Positions 10,879 through 22,222 of a DNA stretch of 64,000 nucleotides are shown in pieces; positions within the stretch are counted from its first letter, which is position 1, and the number at the start of each line of letters is the position of its first letter. A program made the translations under genes and the position numbers. The DNA is from Plantago ovata. Taxonomy: Eukaryota > Streptophyta > Magnoliopsida > Lamiales > Plantaginaceae. Location of the stretch: NCBI GenBank assembly GCA_028274465.1, contig CM051457.1:67926496-67990495 (forward strand), read 5' to 3'. Under the pieces are notes generated by a model. It saw nothing but the letters and a program-made list of their open reading frames with translations, had not been told where the DNA came from and did no database searches.

Positions 10879-13800
10879 CTATGTGCTATCTTCATCATCA
10901 TACCTTCCATCGTGTGGCATATTATATTTAGTGAGTACTGGCAAAGAAGAAGTTGCGGGTATTCTGAATGATCTCCCAGTACCCACTGTTGCTCTATCCT
11001 GCATCCTGCCCACATCTTTGCACACAGTTTCCAATATTGAGAGGAAATCACGTACAATCATGAAAATTCTTAGACGATGTGCCTCCTCCTTAGATGCATC
11101 TGCATGAAAATACTGTGTCACCTCTTTAACTAGGGAGAGTGCTTTTCTTTCTTCAGCCTTAACTCTGCAGATTTCCTCCACTGCGTCTGTAAGAAACTCT
11201 TTCATTGAACAGAAGAATCTGCCTTGTACCCCTTGTATCTCGTATTGCAATACCAGCCTCACTTTCTGAAGTCCTGTCTCGAGCTTTGAGACATAACTGC
11301 TCAATACATCTGAGTCCATCGCAGCTGCTTTCTTCACATTTCCGAGTTCTTTGCTTAGCCCAGATAGAACTTGCAGACCGTGTTTTTTAAACTCCTCCTC
11401 TTTAGATTTGAAATTACTTTTATCTGCTGGATCAGCACTTTCCCCTTCTGACCTTATAATCTCTTGGACTACAAAGTGGAGTAAGGTTGTTTTACCGTCG
11501 GTTCCTTTTATATCGACCAGTTTTAACAATGTGTCCAATTTGAAAGCTCTTGCATCGCCCCGGTTAGTACCGTCATTCATTCGATTCCCAGCCCTCAAAA
11601 CAGCTTCAAGGAGCTTAAGAAACAAGCGACTATTCTTCAATTCTTCACTGGCTTTCTGCATCATTGAATGAGCTCTATGTAAGAAATTTCATATACATCT
11701 AATAAGCAGTAGATAGTAGAATACCAATATTATTATCTTAACAAAAGGAGCATAACTCCGCCGTGTTATGTGCAATTCATGCCAGATTATGCTGTTTTCT
11801 TTCTTTAAGACCGCCCTTTTGTTCAAATCCAGAAACTTTTCGGACTAAAACACCTTTTCATTTTGCTTCCAGAAAACATGGGTTTTAATATACAGATTTG
11901 AAAACAAAAAGTGTTTGGTATATTATTAATAAGGGATTTTGAGCAAATTTTATCTAACAAGGGATTTTTATGCATCCTTATCAACCATTTCCTAAATAAA
12001 TGAGTATTTTTATGCATACCTCTAGGGCTTGAAAAGATGTTCTCAAGTATTTGACTTCAGTATCAAAATTTGCTTGATACAGCATTGCGTCCACTCTTTT
12101 AAAGGCAAATGGGATATCAAGTATTTCCTTGAGGAACCGCTCCGCAGTGCCTAGCTTGGAGATTTCACCATTGTAGTCTTTAAGTTTTATTTCCTCTTCC
12201 TTTGTTGGTGCCATCTTCACTAAAGTCTCCAGAAGATCTGAACCCAACCCCTCTGAATTTCCTGCCGCATTAGAAAGGTAACATTTAAGATTGTGTGTAG
12301 CAGGGGACTTAAAAGTCTTAGAGAACTTGATATATATTGGAACTTGGAGCTTAAGCATTGATACTGCAGTGTGACATTTTAGTCCCAGCCATTAAGTGAG
12401 GTAACAGCTACGGCATTGCAATTCCCTGGTTACAGTAAGATGCGTTTCTACCAGCAATTACATGGAAAGAATTCATTTGTGATAGCTTAGTTTGCTGCCA
12501 TGTCCCCTTTCTATATAAGAGTGGCATTTACTTTGATGTTAAGCAGGTTTCATTCTCGATGTAAATAGAATCTTGTACCGCCGTTTCTCAGTTCAATTTA
12601 AATATTTTTCACTAAAACCTTCTCTATTTTGCATAGTCACTTTCTAAGCATGCATTCAATAATAAGCACAACCACTAATACATGTATCTTATTTCAGTGT
12701 TAACCTTGAAATTGAATTAGACTTGGAAGGATAGAAGAATATATAACATACCATCCAGAAGTGCGTCAGACACCTCTTCTCTTGTAACGTTCAAGGCACG
12801 TAAGAGTATAGCTATATTTTGAGATTTTTTGGATCAAGAACTCTGTTCTCCTGCTCTGATAAAGGCGCGATATGCTTCCTAGTTGCTTCTTTTGGAACAG
12901 AACTTGAGGAATTACACCCAAACAGTGATTCCATTACGTCCTCATTCAACCTGCAGGTATAAGAAATTTAAATCGCTATTTCTACACTGTCACTAGTTTC
13001 GTAAAATGAAGTTAGCAATTCACTTACTGGAATGAGCTTGAATTTAGTTGGTCCCAGACTGTGGCTTGCTCCGAAGTGGCTCGTACTTTATCCCAGTGCA
13101 AAGGCTTCAATCTACGTTTTGATCCATCCTTTTCTTCAGAATCCACGTTTTCTGATGAAGTTACCACTCTATCTACTTCACTAACTGGCTTTACATTCTT
13201 AGGACTCCTTGATTCTGTCATTATCACAGGTCTTGGAACTGACAAGGGATTTGATTTTTCCATTTCTCCTTGTTTCCTTGACATTGAATGTGACCTAGGT
13301 GGTGGTGGAGGCGGTGGCGGAGGTGGTGGAGCTACAAATGGAATGTTATACGCTTCACGATCATCACTGCTTATCGATTGAAGCCGTGCTCTATCAGGCG
13401 GAGGTGGAGGGCCTCCAAATTTGGGTCGTTTGGGAGTATAACATAGCATTTTACTCGGCTGCAGCGGGCCCAATGATGAATTTGGCGGTGATTGCTTGAT
13501 TGATGGTATCATCATTACAGACTTTTTATCGGGAGAAGCCGTTAGGCGTGACTTTGGCGAAGTTCTCTTGGAATAAGGAACAGAACCAACATTGTTTCTC
13601 GAATGGCTATGTCGTGACGTCGAAGACCCATTGCTCTTTGATGACCCATTCGGAGTATAGAAATTGGTATCGTGACTTTCGTCATCCGACGATGACAATG
13701 GTGGTGGTGAGCTTACACGTGGCGGCGGAGGAGGTTTCGTCAATGGTGGAAGAGGCTGAAGTTCAGGACTAGGCCTATACCTGATAGATCATTGAAAACA

Positions 13801-14563
13801 ATCTCAGCAGGTAAATCTTGTGCATTGTAATACCAATTTATAATCCACTGAGAAAGCTCTACCTAACACAATCCTATAAGTTGTTACTATATATCAAAAT
13901 CGTGCAACAATACCAATAAAAATGGCATTTTTTTCTCTCATTTTTATCATGAAATAGTTACCTCTGCGTCTTGAGTTTCTGGTACGGTGACCCTGTGGCA
14001 GCATTGCTCTCGTTCACCACCGTTCTCGTGGAGGGCTCCACGGTCCCGATGTACAGAAAACTGGATGGTGGCATGTTAGAATCCTCATTGTTCCTTGTTG
14101 AACTTGTCGTACCACCAACCAGCTTCTGCGAATCATCTGATCGCTTCGCACGCTGCTTGTACACAAAGAAGGCCAGAAAAGATAGCATTGCGAGCGTAAG
14201 TATCCCTGACGACACCGCAATCACTGTCTTCTTGACTGGGTGAGTGTGATGACCAACAGTCGGAGTGATCACCGGATTGGCTGCAAACGCATTGGTTCCA
14301 GTAGGTGGTGGTGGTGGTGGGTAGTTTTGCTGGCCCTGATCCGGGATTTGAGTTTGACCTGGGATTTCATGGAAGAACGGCTGGTCGTCTTCCGGCGAGT
14401 CAGGCGGAGAAGGTGGTGGTTCGTCCGGTGGAGGTGGAGAACCGTCTGGAAACAAGGGTTGGTGCAGAATTCTCCTGTTTTTCTCTTTAGGAATGAAATC
14501 TTGGGATGAGAGTGCTACTGGGAGTGAGAAGAAAAGGAGAATGAGGATGTGGTGAGGCTTCAT
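10879..14563 (-). CDS. Class I formin-like protein (signal peptide, TM, FH1, FH2), five exons, frameshift in exon 3
   Basis: Formins nucleate and elongate actin filaments. Plant class I members sit in the plasma membrane with the FH1-FH2 part in the cytosol. Exons inferred from GT-AG sites and reading phase are 14563-13962, 13780-13028, 12950-12752, 12261-12020 and 11655-10879. Exon 1 encodes a signal peptide ([20 protein letters not shown]), a proline-rich extracellular part and a membrane segment ([20 protein letters not shown]). Exon 2 starts with [13 protein letters not shown] and holds the poly-proline FH1 region, then the FH2 start [11 protein letters not shown]. Exons 3-5 complete FH2 ([45 protein letters not shown]) and end in DEDST and TAG. 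Without the deletion the product would be about 857 residues, a normal class I length. Exon 3 lacks one A in a run of six where [11 protein letters not shown] is expected (near 12824-12829). This is either a sequencing error or a pseudogene mutation. Confidence 0.9.
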
Positions 14564-15956
14564 TGTTGTGATGGTTTGTTGGTGAGGGTAGTGGTGTTTG
14601 GTTGTTTAAGCTTGTTCATGGTTTTTTTCTTCTTTTTTTGTTTTTTGTTTTTTTCGGAGTTGAGATTCTTGCAGTGGCATCAAAGGTTGGGATTTGTGGA
14701 CTGACTGTAAAGAAGAAGCTTCTCAAGATCTGGATGCTGCTTTTATTTCAGAGGTAAGTGAGCCGTCTTTGTTTTTTCTTTTTTGCTATTTTTGACTATA
14801 ATGGCGACTACTCTGCATTTTCGGGCAACAAACTGGTACTGCTGCTCTAGTATTATAGTTTTCAGTTTTCACAAAGTAAGTATATATATTTATATATTAA
14901 AGAAAGACTTGTTGATTACAGAGATTTTGGCTGTTTGTGTATGGAAAATACCATTACATTGGGTAATACATGATATTACTATGAAATGTGTATAAAAGTT
15001 ATGTACAGAAAAGATGATTTATTTCAGCTTTCAATGAGGATTATGAAAATGCATTTAGTGTGCGTTTGGTCAAAGAATTAAGTGAATATACATACGTACC
15101 GTATAGGGAGGGCAATCCTACTACTCAATTATGCTACTCATGGTTTTCTAGTTTTCTTCCGCAAGGTTTTATGTCACTTGCTCTATAGCTATGTTAAAAC
15201 TCGGCATCAAGTATCCGATACGGCTGTGCATTTGGATGTCTGGGGCTCTGGGCACAGCTATTTTAAGAAGAAAAAAATAATTCACTTTGGCTTAAAACGA
15301 AGTTTTTGATATCCATGTCTGAATGTTGAGTATCCGGCATGGGTATTTTCGGATAACTTACCTTGAACTTATTTCACATAATGATTTAAAGGTGATGGAT
15401 TCGAACCGTGAAATATCTGTATAAAAATGCAAAGGTCTGACATTATAATTTAAAGCTCATGGATTTGAAACTTGACAATAGATATTTGTGTAAATTCCAT
15501 CGCAATATTAAAATTCACATGGAATAATTTATGGATGAATTCGATCGCAATATTAAAATTTAAACTCGTACTAATCAATAAGATTATATTTATCTTTTAA
15601 AACAATCTGACCAACGGGGGTGGGGAGCACACTTGGACTAAGTGTGTCTCTAGGCTCTACCGACACCCATTAATATTTTTTCTCATAGTTCGTTGTGGTT
15701 TATGTCAATAGGCATCCTTAGTACAAAATTTTCAATTTTATGTAGTTTTATTCTTCCATTTAAATCTAAATTATAAATTTGAGGCGAGTTTATACGATAC
15801 TTTCTTGTATAAAAAATTATTTGTTTTATGAAACTCGTCTGATTGATAAGTAGTAACACGTAATTTCTTATTTTGTATCCGCCCCTCGAGCCAACCAACT
15901 GCAAGTATGCAACCCTTGTGGGTATAGGATTCTCAGTTGTATAGAATGGCAAATAT
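14564..15956. other. Upstream region of the formin gene and spacer
   Basis: The minus-strand leader near 14620-14660 is A-rich. A TATA-like stretch (ATATATAAATATATATAC on the minus strand, about 14880-14897) could be the formin promoter, roughly 320 bp before the ATG. The rest is AT-rich without convincing genes. Around 15885-15950 the plus strand reads KYATLVGIGFSVV, possibly the left half of the RNase H-like remnant continued at 20720. Confidence 0.4.
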
Positions 15957-16097
15957 TGAAGAATTATAGCTGAAAAGTTGTATTTTTATTGATCTCGTAA
16001 ACAAAGTATTTATAAGCAAGAGTTACAAGATATGTGGAAACTAGACTAATGTGATCTGCAGCAATCAAGATATATACGTATCTTGTGTGACATATCA
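15957..16097 (-). repeat. 3' LTR of the 15957-20696 Copia
   Basis: On the minus strand it starts TGATATGTCACAC and ends AATTCTTCA (TG...CA). By eye it is identical to the LTR at 20556-20696. Confidence 0.95.
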
Positions 16098-16112
16098 CTT
16101 CACTCCCCCTCA
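16098..16112 (-). other. Polypurine tract overlapping the gag-pol stop codon
   Basis: The minus strand reads TGAGGGGGAGTGAAG directly before the 3' LTR. The gag-pol stop TGA is the first codon of this stretch, leaving only 12 bp between coding sequence and LTR. Confidence 0.85.
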
Positions 16113-19100
16113 AGTTGGCGCGTGGAGATCACGAGCGCCCAACTTGTCCATAAGATACATCAGGCTATCTCCTCCCAGGGCCTTGGTCAGAATGTCCGCA
16201 ATCTGATTCTTGGTGTCAACATAGGCAGGAATGACTTCCTGAGACTCAACCCGCTCTCGGACAAAATAACAGTCCATCTCGACATGCTTCGTTCTTTCAT
16301 GGAACACGGGATTGCTTGCAATGTGTCGGGCAGCCTGATTATCACAAAATAACGGAGTTGCTCGGCTTTGCGCCACTTCCAACTCACATAACAACCAACG
16401 AAGCCAAATGACTTCACTGACGGTCGTTGCCATGGATCGATACTCTGCCTCAGCTGAGGAGCGAGATACTACGGATTGCTTTTTGGTTCGCCATGATATT
16501 GGTGCTCCCCCTAAAAGAATAACATAACCTGTCCGAGATCGACGCGTAATCTGACATCCACCCCAGTCAGCATCGCAATATGCTGAAAGATGAAAACCTC
16601 CCCCTTTCGGTAGGAATATTCTTTGACCAGCTGTTCCTTTTAGATACCGTAAAATACCAATAGCAGCATCCATATGTGCTTCACGAGGATCAGAAACAAA
16701 TTGGCTAAGAAAATTGACGGCATAAGTGATGTCAGGTCGAGTCACCTGTAAATATAGCAAACGACCAAGGAGTCTTCGATATTGGCCGGCATCAACTTGT
16801 GTACTGTTTTCTTCTTTGCCTAGACGCAAATTCTGCTCCATCGGAAAGTTGCTCGGTCGGCAACCTAGCATACCACTCTCTTCAAGAATGTCCAGAGTAT
16901 ATTTTCTTTGACTAAGCACTAGTCCATCCTCCGTACGAGCTACCTCGATGCCAAGAAAATATTTTAATGGTCCCAAATCTTTGATGCTGAATTTATTGTC
17001 GAGGTAAGATTTGACTTGTTCAATCTTTACCTCATGATTTCCAGTTAAAATAACATCATCAACGTATATTAAGGCGGTAACGTAAATGGTACCTTCTTTG
17101 TATATGAATAGAGAGTGATCCGCTCTAGATTGTCGAAAACCGATAGTTATCAAGGCATGAGTAAATTTTTGATACCAGTTCCGGGATGCCTGGCGAAGCC
17201 CATACAACGACTTACGGAGACGACAAACCCTTGTGTCACCTGGTTTAGAAAAACCTTGTGGAATTCGCATATAAACCTCCTCATCCAAATCACCATGGAG
17301 AAATGCGTTATTGACATCAAGTTGATGAATGGCCCAATTCCTCTTGGTCGCAACAGCAAGCATGGTTCTGACAGTCACAAGTTTTGCAACAGGAGCAAAT
17401 GTCTCATGGAAATCAATCCCCTCAAGTTGTGTATATCCTTTCGCCACCAACCGTGCCTTGTAACGTTCAATGCTACCATCTGGCTTGTATTTAATCTTGT
17501 ACACCCATTTTGAGTCAATTACACTTTTCCCAGGTGGGGGTGCTTCAAGTGTCCATGTCCCATTTTTCTCAAGTGCTTCTATCTCCGTTTGCATTGCATT
17601 TCGCCAATTAATGTCGCGAACAGCCTGACGGAAATGTCTTGGCTCATCACTTGAAGAGATGGCCGCTAAGAATGCTTTGTGAGAAGTAGAAAAATTATCA
17701 TATGAAACATAATGAGCTAAAGGATGTACCGTCGAGGTTCCCGAATTAGATGTGGGTTGCGGGTGGTCTATAGATGCTGGAAGTGTCACTTCAAAATCTC
17801 TCAATCGAGTTGACTGCAAGTGTTGCCTTCCTCCACGTCGAGGCATGTTTTCTTCGACATTTTCGACTTGAATGGGCCTGTTTTCCTGGACATTTTCTGT
17901 TGGAAGAGTCCTGGGGTGATCATGTGGCAGTTCTAAATCAGGTTGGGGCATGCTACTGGGTGTATTTTGTCTCACTATGGGTTCATCAATCACGATCCTA
18001 GGAGCCTTAAAAGTGTTGTGTTCATTTACTTCACTCAATTCCACCAATTCAAATGGGAACTTCTTTTCAAAGAACTGGACGTCTCTAGAGGTATAGACTT
18101 TTCTATCGTGTAAGTCAAAGACACGATAACCCTTTTGACCTATAGGGTAACCTACGAATGCGCATGGTCGTCCCCTCTCACCAAACTTATCTCCCCCTTT
18201 CTTGTTATCCCGAGCATAAACAAGACACCCAAAAACTCGAAGATGATCATAAGTTGGTTTTTTTTTGAACAATATCTCGAAAGGAGTTTTATTTGCAATT
18301 GCCCTAGAGGGAATACGATTTATTATGTAGGTGGCTGTCAAAACACACTCTCCCCAAAATTTGATCGGTAAATTAGCTTGAAACCTTAGAGCTCTAGCAA
18401 TTTCAAGAATGTCTCTATGCTTTCTTTCCACCACCCCATTGTGTTGAGGAGTATCTGTACAAGATGTTTCCAAAAGGATCCCATTGTCTGCATAATAGTT
18501 CATCATATATGCAGATTGAAATTCTAAACCGTTATCACTTCGTATTCTTTTAACTTTGGTTCCAAATTGAGTATTAACCATGTTGCAAAAACTGGTCAAG
18601 CAGACTCCTACTTCAGATTTGTACTTTAAAAGAAACACCCAAACAGCACGGCTAAAATCATCAACAATGGTTAAGAAATAATGAGCCCCCGAAAGTGAAG
18701 GTACTCGATATCCACCCCATATATCACAATGTATGAGTTCAAAACATGAAGAAGTCTTAATGAAACTGTCTGGAAAAGGATTTCTAGTTTGCTTAGCCTT
18801 CAAGCAAGAATTACAAGGATCATCATTATTTTGTAAAGCTTTACCCAAGAATTCAATGTGCTGCAGCCGTTTGTGAGATGCATGACCCAACCTTCGATGC
18901 CAAGTATCTGAATCAACTGAAACCGATAAAGCTATCCCTTCCTTCTGTACCGGCTCCAAGCAATATAGACCACCACTACATTTGCCCACGCCAATCAGGT
19001 TCCTCGAGTGTGAGTCCTGTATTATGCAAAAATCAGGAAAGAAGGTTAATGTACATCCAAAATCTTTCGTCAAGCGGCTGACTGATAATAAGTTACACTT

Positions 19101-20474
19101 GAAATCTGGTATATTCAAAACATGACTAAGTTCGACACCATTTGGTAAGCGAGTGCTACCAAAACCCTTTACCGCAATGCTATCACCATTAGGAATTTTT
19201 ACCGGTAATGTCTCAGCGGATTTTAAGTTTTCCAAAATATCACTATTACATGTGATATGTTCTGTTGCACCTGAATCAATTACCCAAGGTTTAGTGAAAA
19301 TTTCCTTACCAGCCATATTTGCAACTGGATCAGGCCGATTCACCATAGGTGATTCTTCCTCTACACTAAAGTGTTTCAACAACCGAACATATTGTTCATG
19401 TGTAAGCCCAGGTATTGGACTTGAGCCCAATTCAGCAGCCGCTGCACGTGGATATTGAGCTTGGTTTCTGTTGTCATGTCCCATGGATCTTTCATTTCCC
19501 CTGTTTCCTCTTTGTTCTCCTCCTCTACGATCATTTATCGCAGATCGATCTCCACCTTGCCGCCGTGATTTTTGCCTCTCTTCCCACCATTCTGGATAGC
19601 CAATGAGTTCGAAGCATCCTTCCTTTGAGTGGCTTGATTTTCCGCAATACCTACACTTCAACCCATCACGTTTCAGATCTCCCTTCCGATCGCCGTTGTT
19701 TCGTTCACTTATTATCGACGTTCTTGCCTGGAACGCAGCAGCCTCAAGGCGTGGCTTACTACTGCTGGTTATTTGCTTTTGCTGCTCATCCTCAGAAACA
19801 AGATGGTACGCAGATCCAAGAGTGGGCATTGGTTTCATACTCAGAATTTGAGTTTTGATTGTTGCAAATGTTTCATCCAATCCCATTAAAAATTCATATA
19901 GATGCTCTTTATCCTTTGCTTCCACAAGTTTCTTGGATAAATTACATTCACACTTGCCACAGGAGCATTTTGGTGTGGGGCAAGCAGATTGCAATTCATC
20001 CCAGATTCCTCTTAGTTTGGTGTAGTACGAAGAAACCGACGACTTGTCTTGTCTTGTCATGGTCAAGGCTCTCTTCAATTCGTACGCTCTAGGAGCGCTT
20101 TCTTTTCCAAATCGTTCCTCCAAGTCGTTCCAGATTTCTTTGGATGTCTTGGCATATTTGACGCTGGTTCGTATCTCCTTTTCCATGGCGGTGGTCAGCC
20201 ACCCTTTTATCATGGCGTCACAACGCAGCCACTGTTCTGGTCCTTCTTTTGGCTTCGGGATGGTTCCATCCACGAATCCTATCTTGTTCTTTGCGAACAA
20301 GAAGTTTTGCATCTCTTCATACCAATCGGCATAATTACTGTCATTAAGTGTTTCATTAACGTGCATCTGCCTGGGGTAATCAGATGCGTGCAGATAGTAT
20401 GGGGACATGGGGTCAATTGTTTGGTAGGGAGATTCTCCAGACGAGGCAGATTTGCCGTCATCGGTTTTCGTCAT
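16110..20474 (-). CDS. Copia gag-pol polyprotein, 1454 residues, uninterrupted
   Basis: This single frame encodes all Copia functions in the order gag, protease, integrase, reverse transcriptase, RNase H. The gag core is residues 40-235, with a zinc knuckle at C274 (CRYCGKSSHSKEGC). The protease triad is D400-S-G (WVIDSGATEHIT). The integrase zinc region includes H526, H531, C554 and C557, and its catalytic residues are D584, D647 and E683 with about 35 residues between the last two. Reverse transcriptase runs from about 965 to 1220, with YVDD at 1137-1140. RNase H has D1301, E1342 and D1378 in CDADW, AEAE and CDNQ. The ATG lies 66 bp inside the primer site. I found no stop or frameshift. Confidence 0.95.
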   Translation of the reverse strand: MTKTDDGKSASSGESPYQTIDPMSPYYLHASDYPRQMHVNETLNDSNYADWYEEMQNFLFAKNKIGFVDGTIPKPKEGPEQWLRCDAMIKGWLTTAMEKEIRTSVKYAKTSKEIWNDLEERFGKESAPRAYELKRALTMTRQDKSSVSSYYTKLRGIWDELQSACPTPKCSCGKCECNLSKKLVEAKDKEHLYEFLMGLDETFATIKTQILSMKPMPTLGSAYHLVSEDEQQKQITSSSKPRLEAAAFQARTSIISERNNGDRKGDLKRDGLKCRYCGKSSHSKEGCFELIGYPEWWEERQKSRRQGGDRSAINDRRGGEQRGNRGNERSMGHDNRNQAQYPRAAAAELGSSPIPGLTHEQYVRLLKHFSVEEESPMVNRPDPVANMAGKEIFTKPWVIDSGATEHITCNSDILENLKSAETLPVKIPNGDSIAVKGFGSTRLPNGVELSHVLNIPDFKCNLLSVSRLTKDFGCTLTFFPDFCIIQDSHSRNLIGVGKCSGGLYCLEPVQKEGIALSVSVDSDTWHRRLGHASHKRLQHIEFLGKALQNNDDPCNSCLKAKQTRNPFPDSFIKTSSCFELIHCDIWGGYRVPSLSGAHYFLTIVDDFSRAVWVFLLKYKSEVGVCLTSFCNMVNTQFGTKVKRIRSDNGLEFQSAYMMNYYADNGILLETSCTDTPQHNGVVERKHRDILEIARALRFQANLPIKFWGECVLTATYIINRIPSRAIANKTPFEILFKKKPTYDHLRVFGCLVYARDNKKGGDKFGERGRPCAFVGYPIGQKGYRVFDLHDRKVYTSRDVQFFEKKFPFELVELSEVNEHNTFKAPRIVIDEPIVRQNTPSSMPQPDLELPHDHPRTLPTENVQENRPIQVENVEENMPRRGGRQHLQSTRLRDFEVTLPASIDHPQPTSNSGTSTVHPLAHYVSYDNFSTSHKAFLAAISSSDEPRHFRQAVRDINWRNAMQTEIEALEKNGTWTLEAPPPGKSVIDSKWVYKIKYKPDGSIERYKARLVAKGYTQLEGIDFHETFAPVAKLVTVRTMLAVATKRNWAIHQLDVNNAFLHGDLDEEVYMRIPQGFSKPGDTRVCRLRKSLYGLRQASRNWYQKFTHALITIGFRQSRADHSLFIYKEGTIYVTALIYVDDVILTGNHEVKIEQVKSYLDNKFSIKDLGPLKYFLGIEVARTEDGLVLSQRKYTLDILEESGMLGCRPSNFPMEQNLRLGKEENSTQVDAGQYRRLLGRLLYLQVTRPDITYAVNFLSQFVSDPREAHMDAAIGILRYLKGTAGQRIFLPKGGGFHLSAYCDADWGGCQITRRSRTGYVILLGGAPISWRTKKQSVVSRSSAEAEYRSMATTVSEVIWLRWLLCELEVAQSRATPLFCDNQAARHIASNPVFHERTKHVEMDCYFVRERVESQEVIPAYVDTKNQIADILTKALGGDSLMYLMDKLGARDLHAPT

Positions 20475-20540
20475 GTTTTGATTGGATTTGGAATTGTTTT
20501 GTGTGTGTTTGTTTGAGCGGCTAGGTGTTTATGTTATTAA

Positions 20541-20555
20541 CCTGCTCTGGTGCCA
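20541..20555 (-). other. Primer binding site, variant of the initiator-Met type
   Basis: The minus strand reads TGGCACCAGAGCAGG directly after the 5' LTR. It differs from TGGTATCAGAGC at two transition positions. Confidence 0.75.
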
Positions 20556-20696
20556 TGAAGAATTATAGCTGAAAAGTTGTATTTTTATTGATCTCGTAAA
20601 CAAAGTATTTATAAGCAAGAGTTACAAGATATGTGGAAACTAGACTAATGTGATCTGCAGCAATCAAGATATATACGTATCTTGTGTGACATATCA
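20556..20696 (-). repeat. 5' LTR of the 15957-20696 Copia
   Basis: 141 bp, matching 15957-16097 without visible differences. The plus-strand sequence just outside (20697-20716) partly repeats the LTR end (AGATATATACGTAT then TTTGT). Confidence 0.95.
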
Positions 20697-20719
20697 AGAT
20701 ATATACGTATTTTGTATAG

Positions 20720-20812
20720 ACTAAGAATGGTCCTTCTTCGGAGTTGATAAACGGACCAGAGATAGCTGAATGCTTAGCTCTCCGTCAGGCGGTGCTTTTG
20801 GCAATTAATTAA
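20720..20812 (+). pseudogene. RNase H-like (RVT_3 type) fragment
   Basis: The plus strand reads PSSELINGPEIAECLALRQA then VLLAIN and a stop. The AE-x-LALR-x-A pattern is the middle helix of the RNase H-like domain of plant LINEs and related proteins. The Copia at 15957-20696 lies directly to the left and may have split this unit. About 30 codons remain. Confidence 0.5.
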
Positions 20813-22147
20813 CAGTACGATAAGGTGATTTTTTTAGGGAGATTGCTTGGGAATCATACAGCAAATACAGTCTACAAATCCTTTTTTCTCGAAGCATGGA
20901 GCAATTCTGGAAGAGACCAGAATTTTAATTTCTTCTTTTTAGTTTTTTTTCTTTCTATTTTGTTAGACGCCCTTGCAATAAGTTAGCACATTTACTTGTA
21001 AATAAATAATGTTTTTTCAGACAGCTCTGACTCTTCAATTCTAGCCTTTTTTCGATTCTACTCATTGTATCACCGGATAATGTTGATTAATTTATGATAT
21101 ATATGATTTTTTTTTAATAAAAAAAAAGTCTATGCCTACGTGGTAGTGGTACTTAAATGACCTGGGATTGGGTGGGGCTAAAGTGAATAATATAAAATTC
21201 AACCACACTGGTTGCTACTTGCCGTGGTTTGTTTTATCATCTAGTTGGTTCACAATTATTGGATCTTCCTGAAAATTAACCTTAGAAAAACCGAGTAAAG
21301 TAGCCCATGCCTATTTCATATACCAATTTCTTCTTATTTCCATTTAATAATAATGTCAATCAAACTCTGGAAGGACAACTTGCATTTAAACCAATCCAAT
21401 TATGCAAATGACCAAGTACTTTGCATGAAAAAGAAATTAAGAAGCAAATGTCACTTGCATACATAAAAATTTCTTCCTATCTACTTCCTTCCGTACTTAG
21501 TAAAATAATTAAGCAAACCATCACAACACTATTGGGCAGCTTCCTTTCCACGAAGTTGTCCATGAGACCATGAGTATCAAACATATTTTTTTGCATGAGA
21601 TTGACCGATTTTAGTGAAAAAACAATCTTATAAATGAACTTTTAAATCTATATCATCAATGAAAATTGATGAAAATTTGACATTGGTGGAGAATTGATGA
21701 GGTGTTACATGCCTAAGATTTTCAGGCGACCTCATTTTTTATTTTTTATTTTCCTTTCTGGACTTCGTTTCTACTTACTTCTTGTTGGTATTATGGAAAA
21801 ACGAATAAGTAATGTATATGTTGCCTGTTGGTATTATAGATTACTTTATTCGTTTTTACCTGAGATGTAGGTTATTATACTAATTACCGCCGTATGATAG
21901 GAAAAAATTTTGGTGCCTGATAATTTTTCTCATCCGGTGCTTTGGTCCACCAACTATATATCTGAGAAGTAATAATGGTTTTATTCATAACGAAAAACAA
22001 GAAGCACACAGCTCAATCAATGTTTTACAATCAAAGGAAAAACCAACTTGGAGAAACAGTATTCAGACAAATGCAGGAAAAACTAGCAGCTAAATAACAA
22101 AGAACAGTACTGGTACTAGCCAGGCTCCGAAAACTCAAAGGGTAGGT

Positions 22148-22222
22148 CTATATAGCCCATAGCGTCTTGAACAAAGCCGTGAGCTTATGCGCCAACTCAT
22201 TAGCTTCACATCTAACATGCAC
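22148..22222 (-). pseudogene. RNase H-like domain C-terminal fragment (LINE type)
   Basis: The minus strand reads VHVRCEANELAHKLTALFK then TLWAI and a stop. This matches the HVxREAN-xxAHxLA signature near the C-terminus of RNase H-like domains in plant LINEs. It is 24 codons long, on the opposite strand from the 20720 fragment, and clearly a relic. Confidence 0.5.

Larger units (their letters stand above)
15957..20696 (-). mobile_element. Complete Copia retrotransposon with 141-bp LTRs
   Basis: Two 141-bp LTRs that look identical base for base flank a primer site, one open gag-pol frame and a polypurine tract. All coding domains are present with their catalytic residues, so the copy looks young and possibly autonomous. 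The flanking 5-mers (AATAT and AGATA) do not match, so no target-site duplication is visible. The RNase H style (ISWRTKKQSVVSRSSAEAEYR) suggests the Ale/Retrofit group, which I hold only loosely. Confidence 0.95.

Noticed and set aside
13061..13499. Plus-strand frames with poly-Gly opposite the formin gene
   Set aside because: They are antisense to the poly-proline FH1 region of the formin exon 2.
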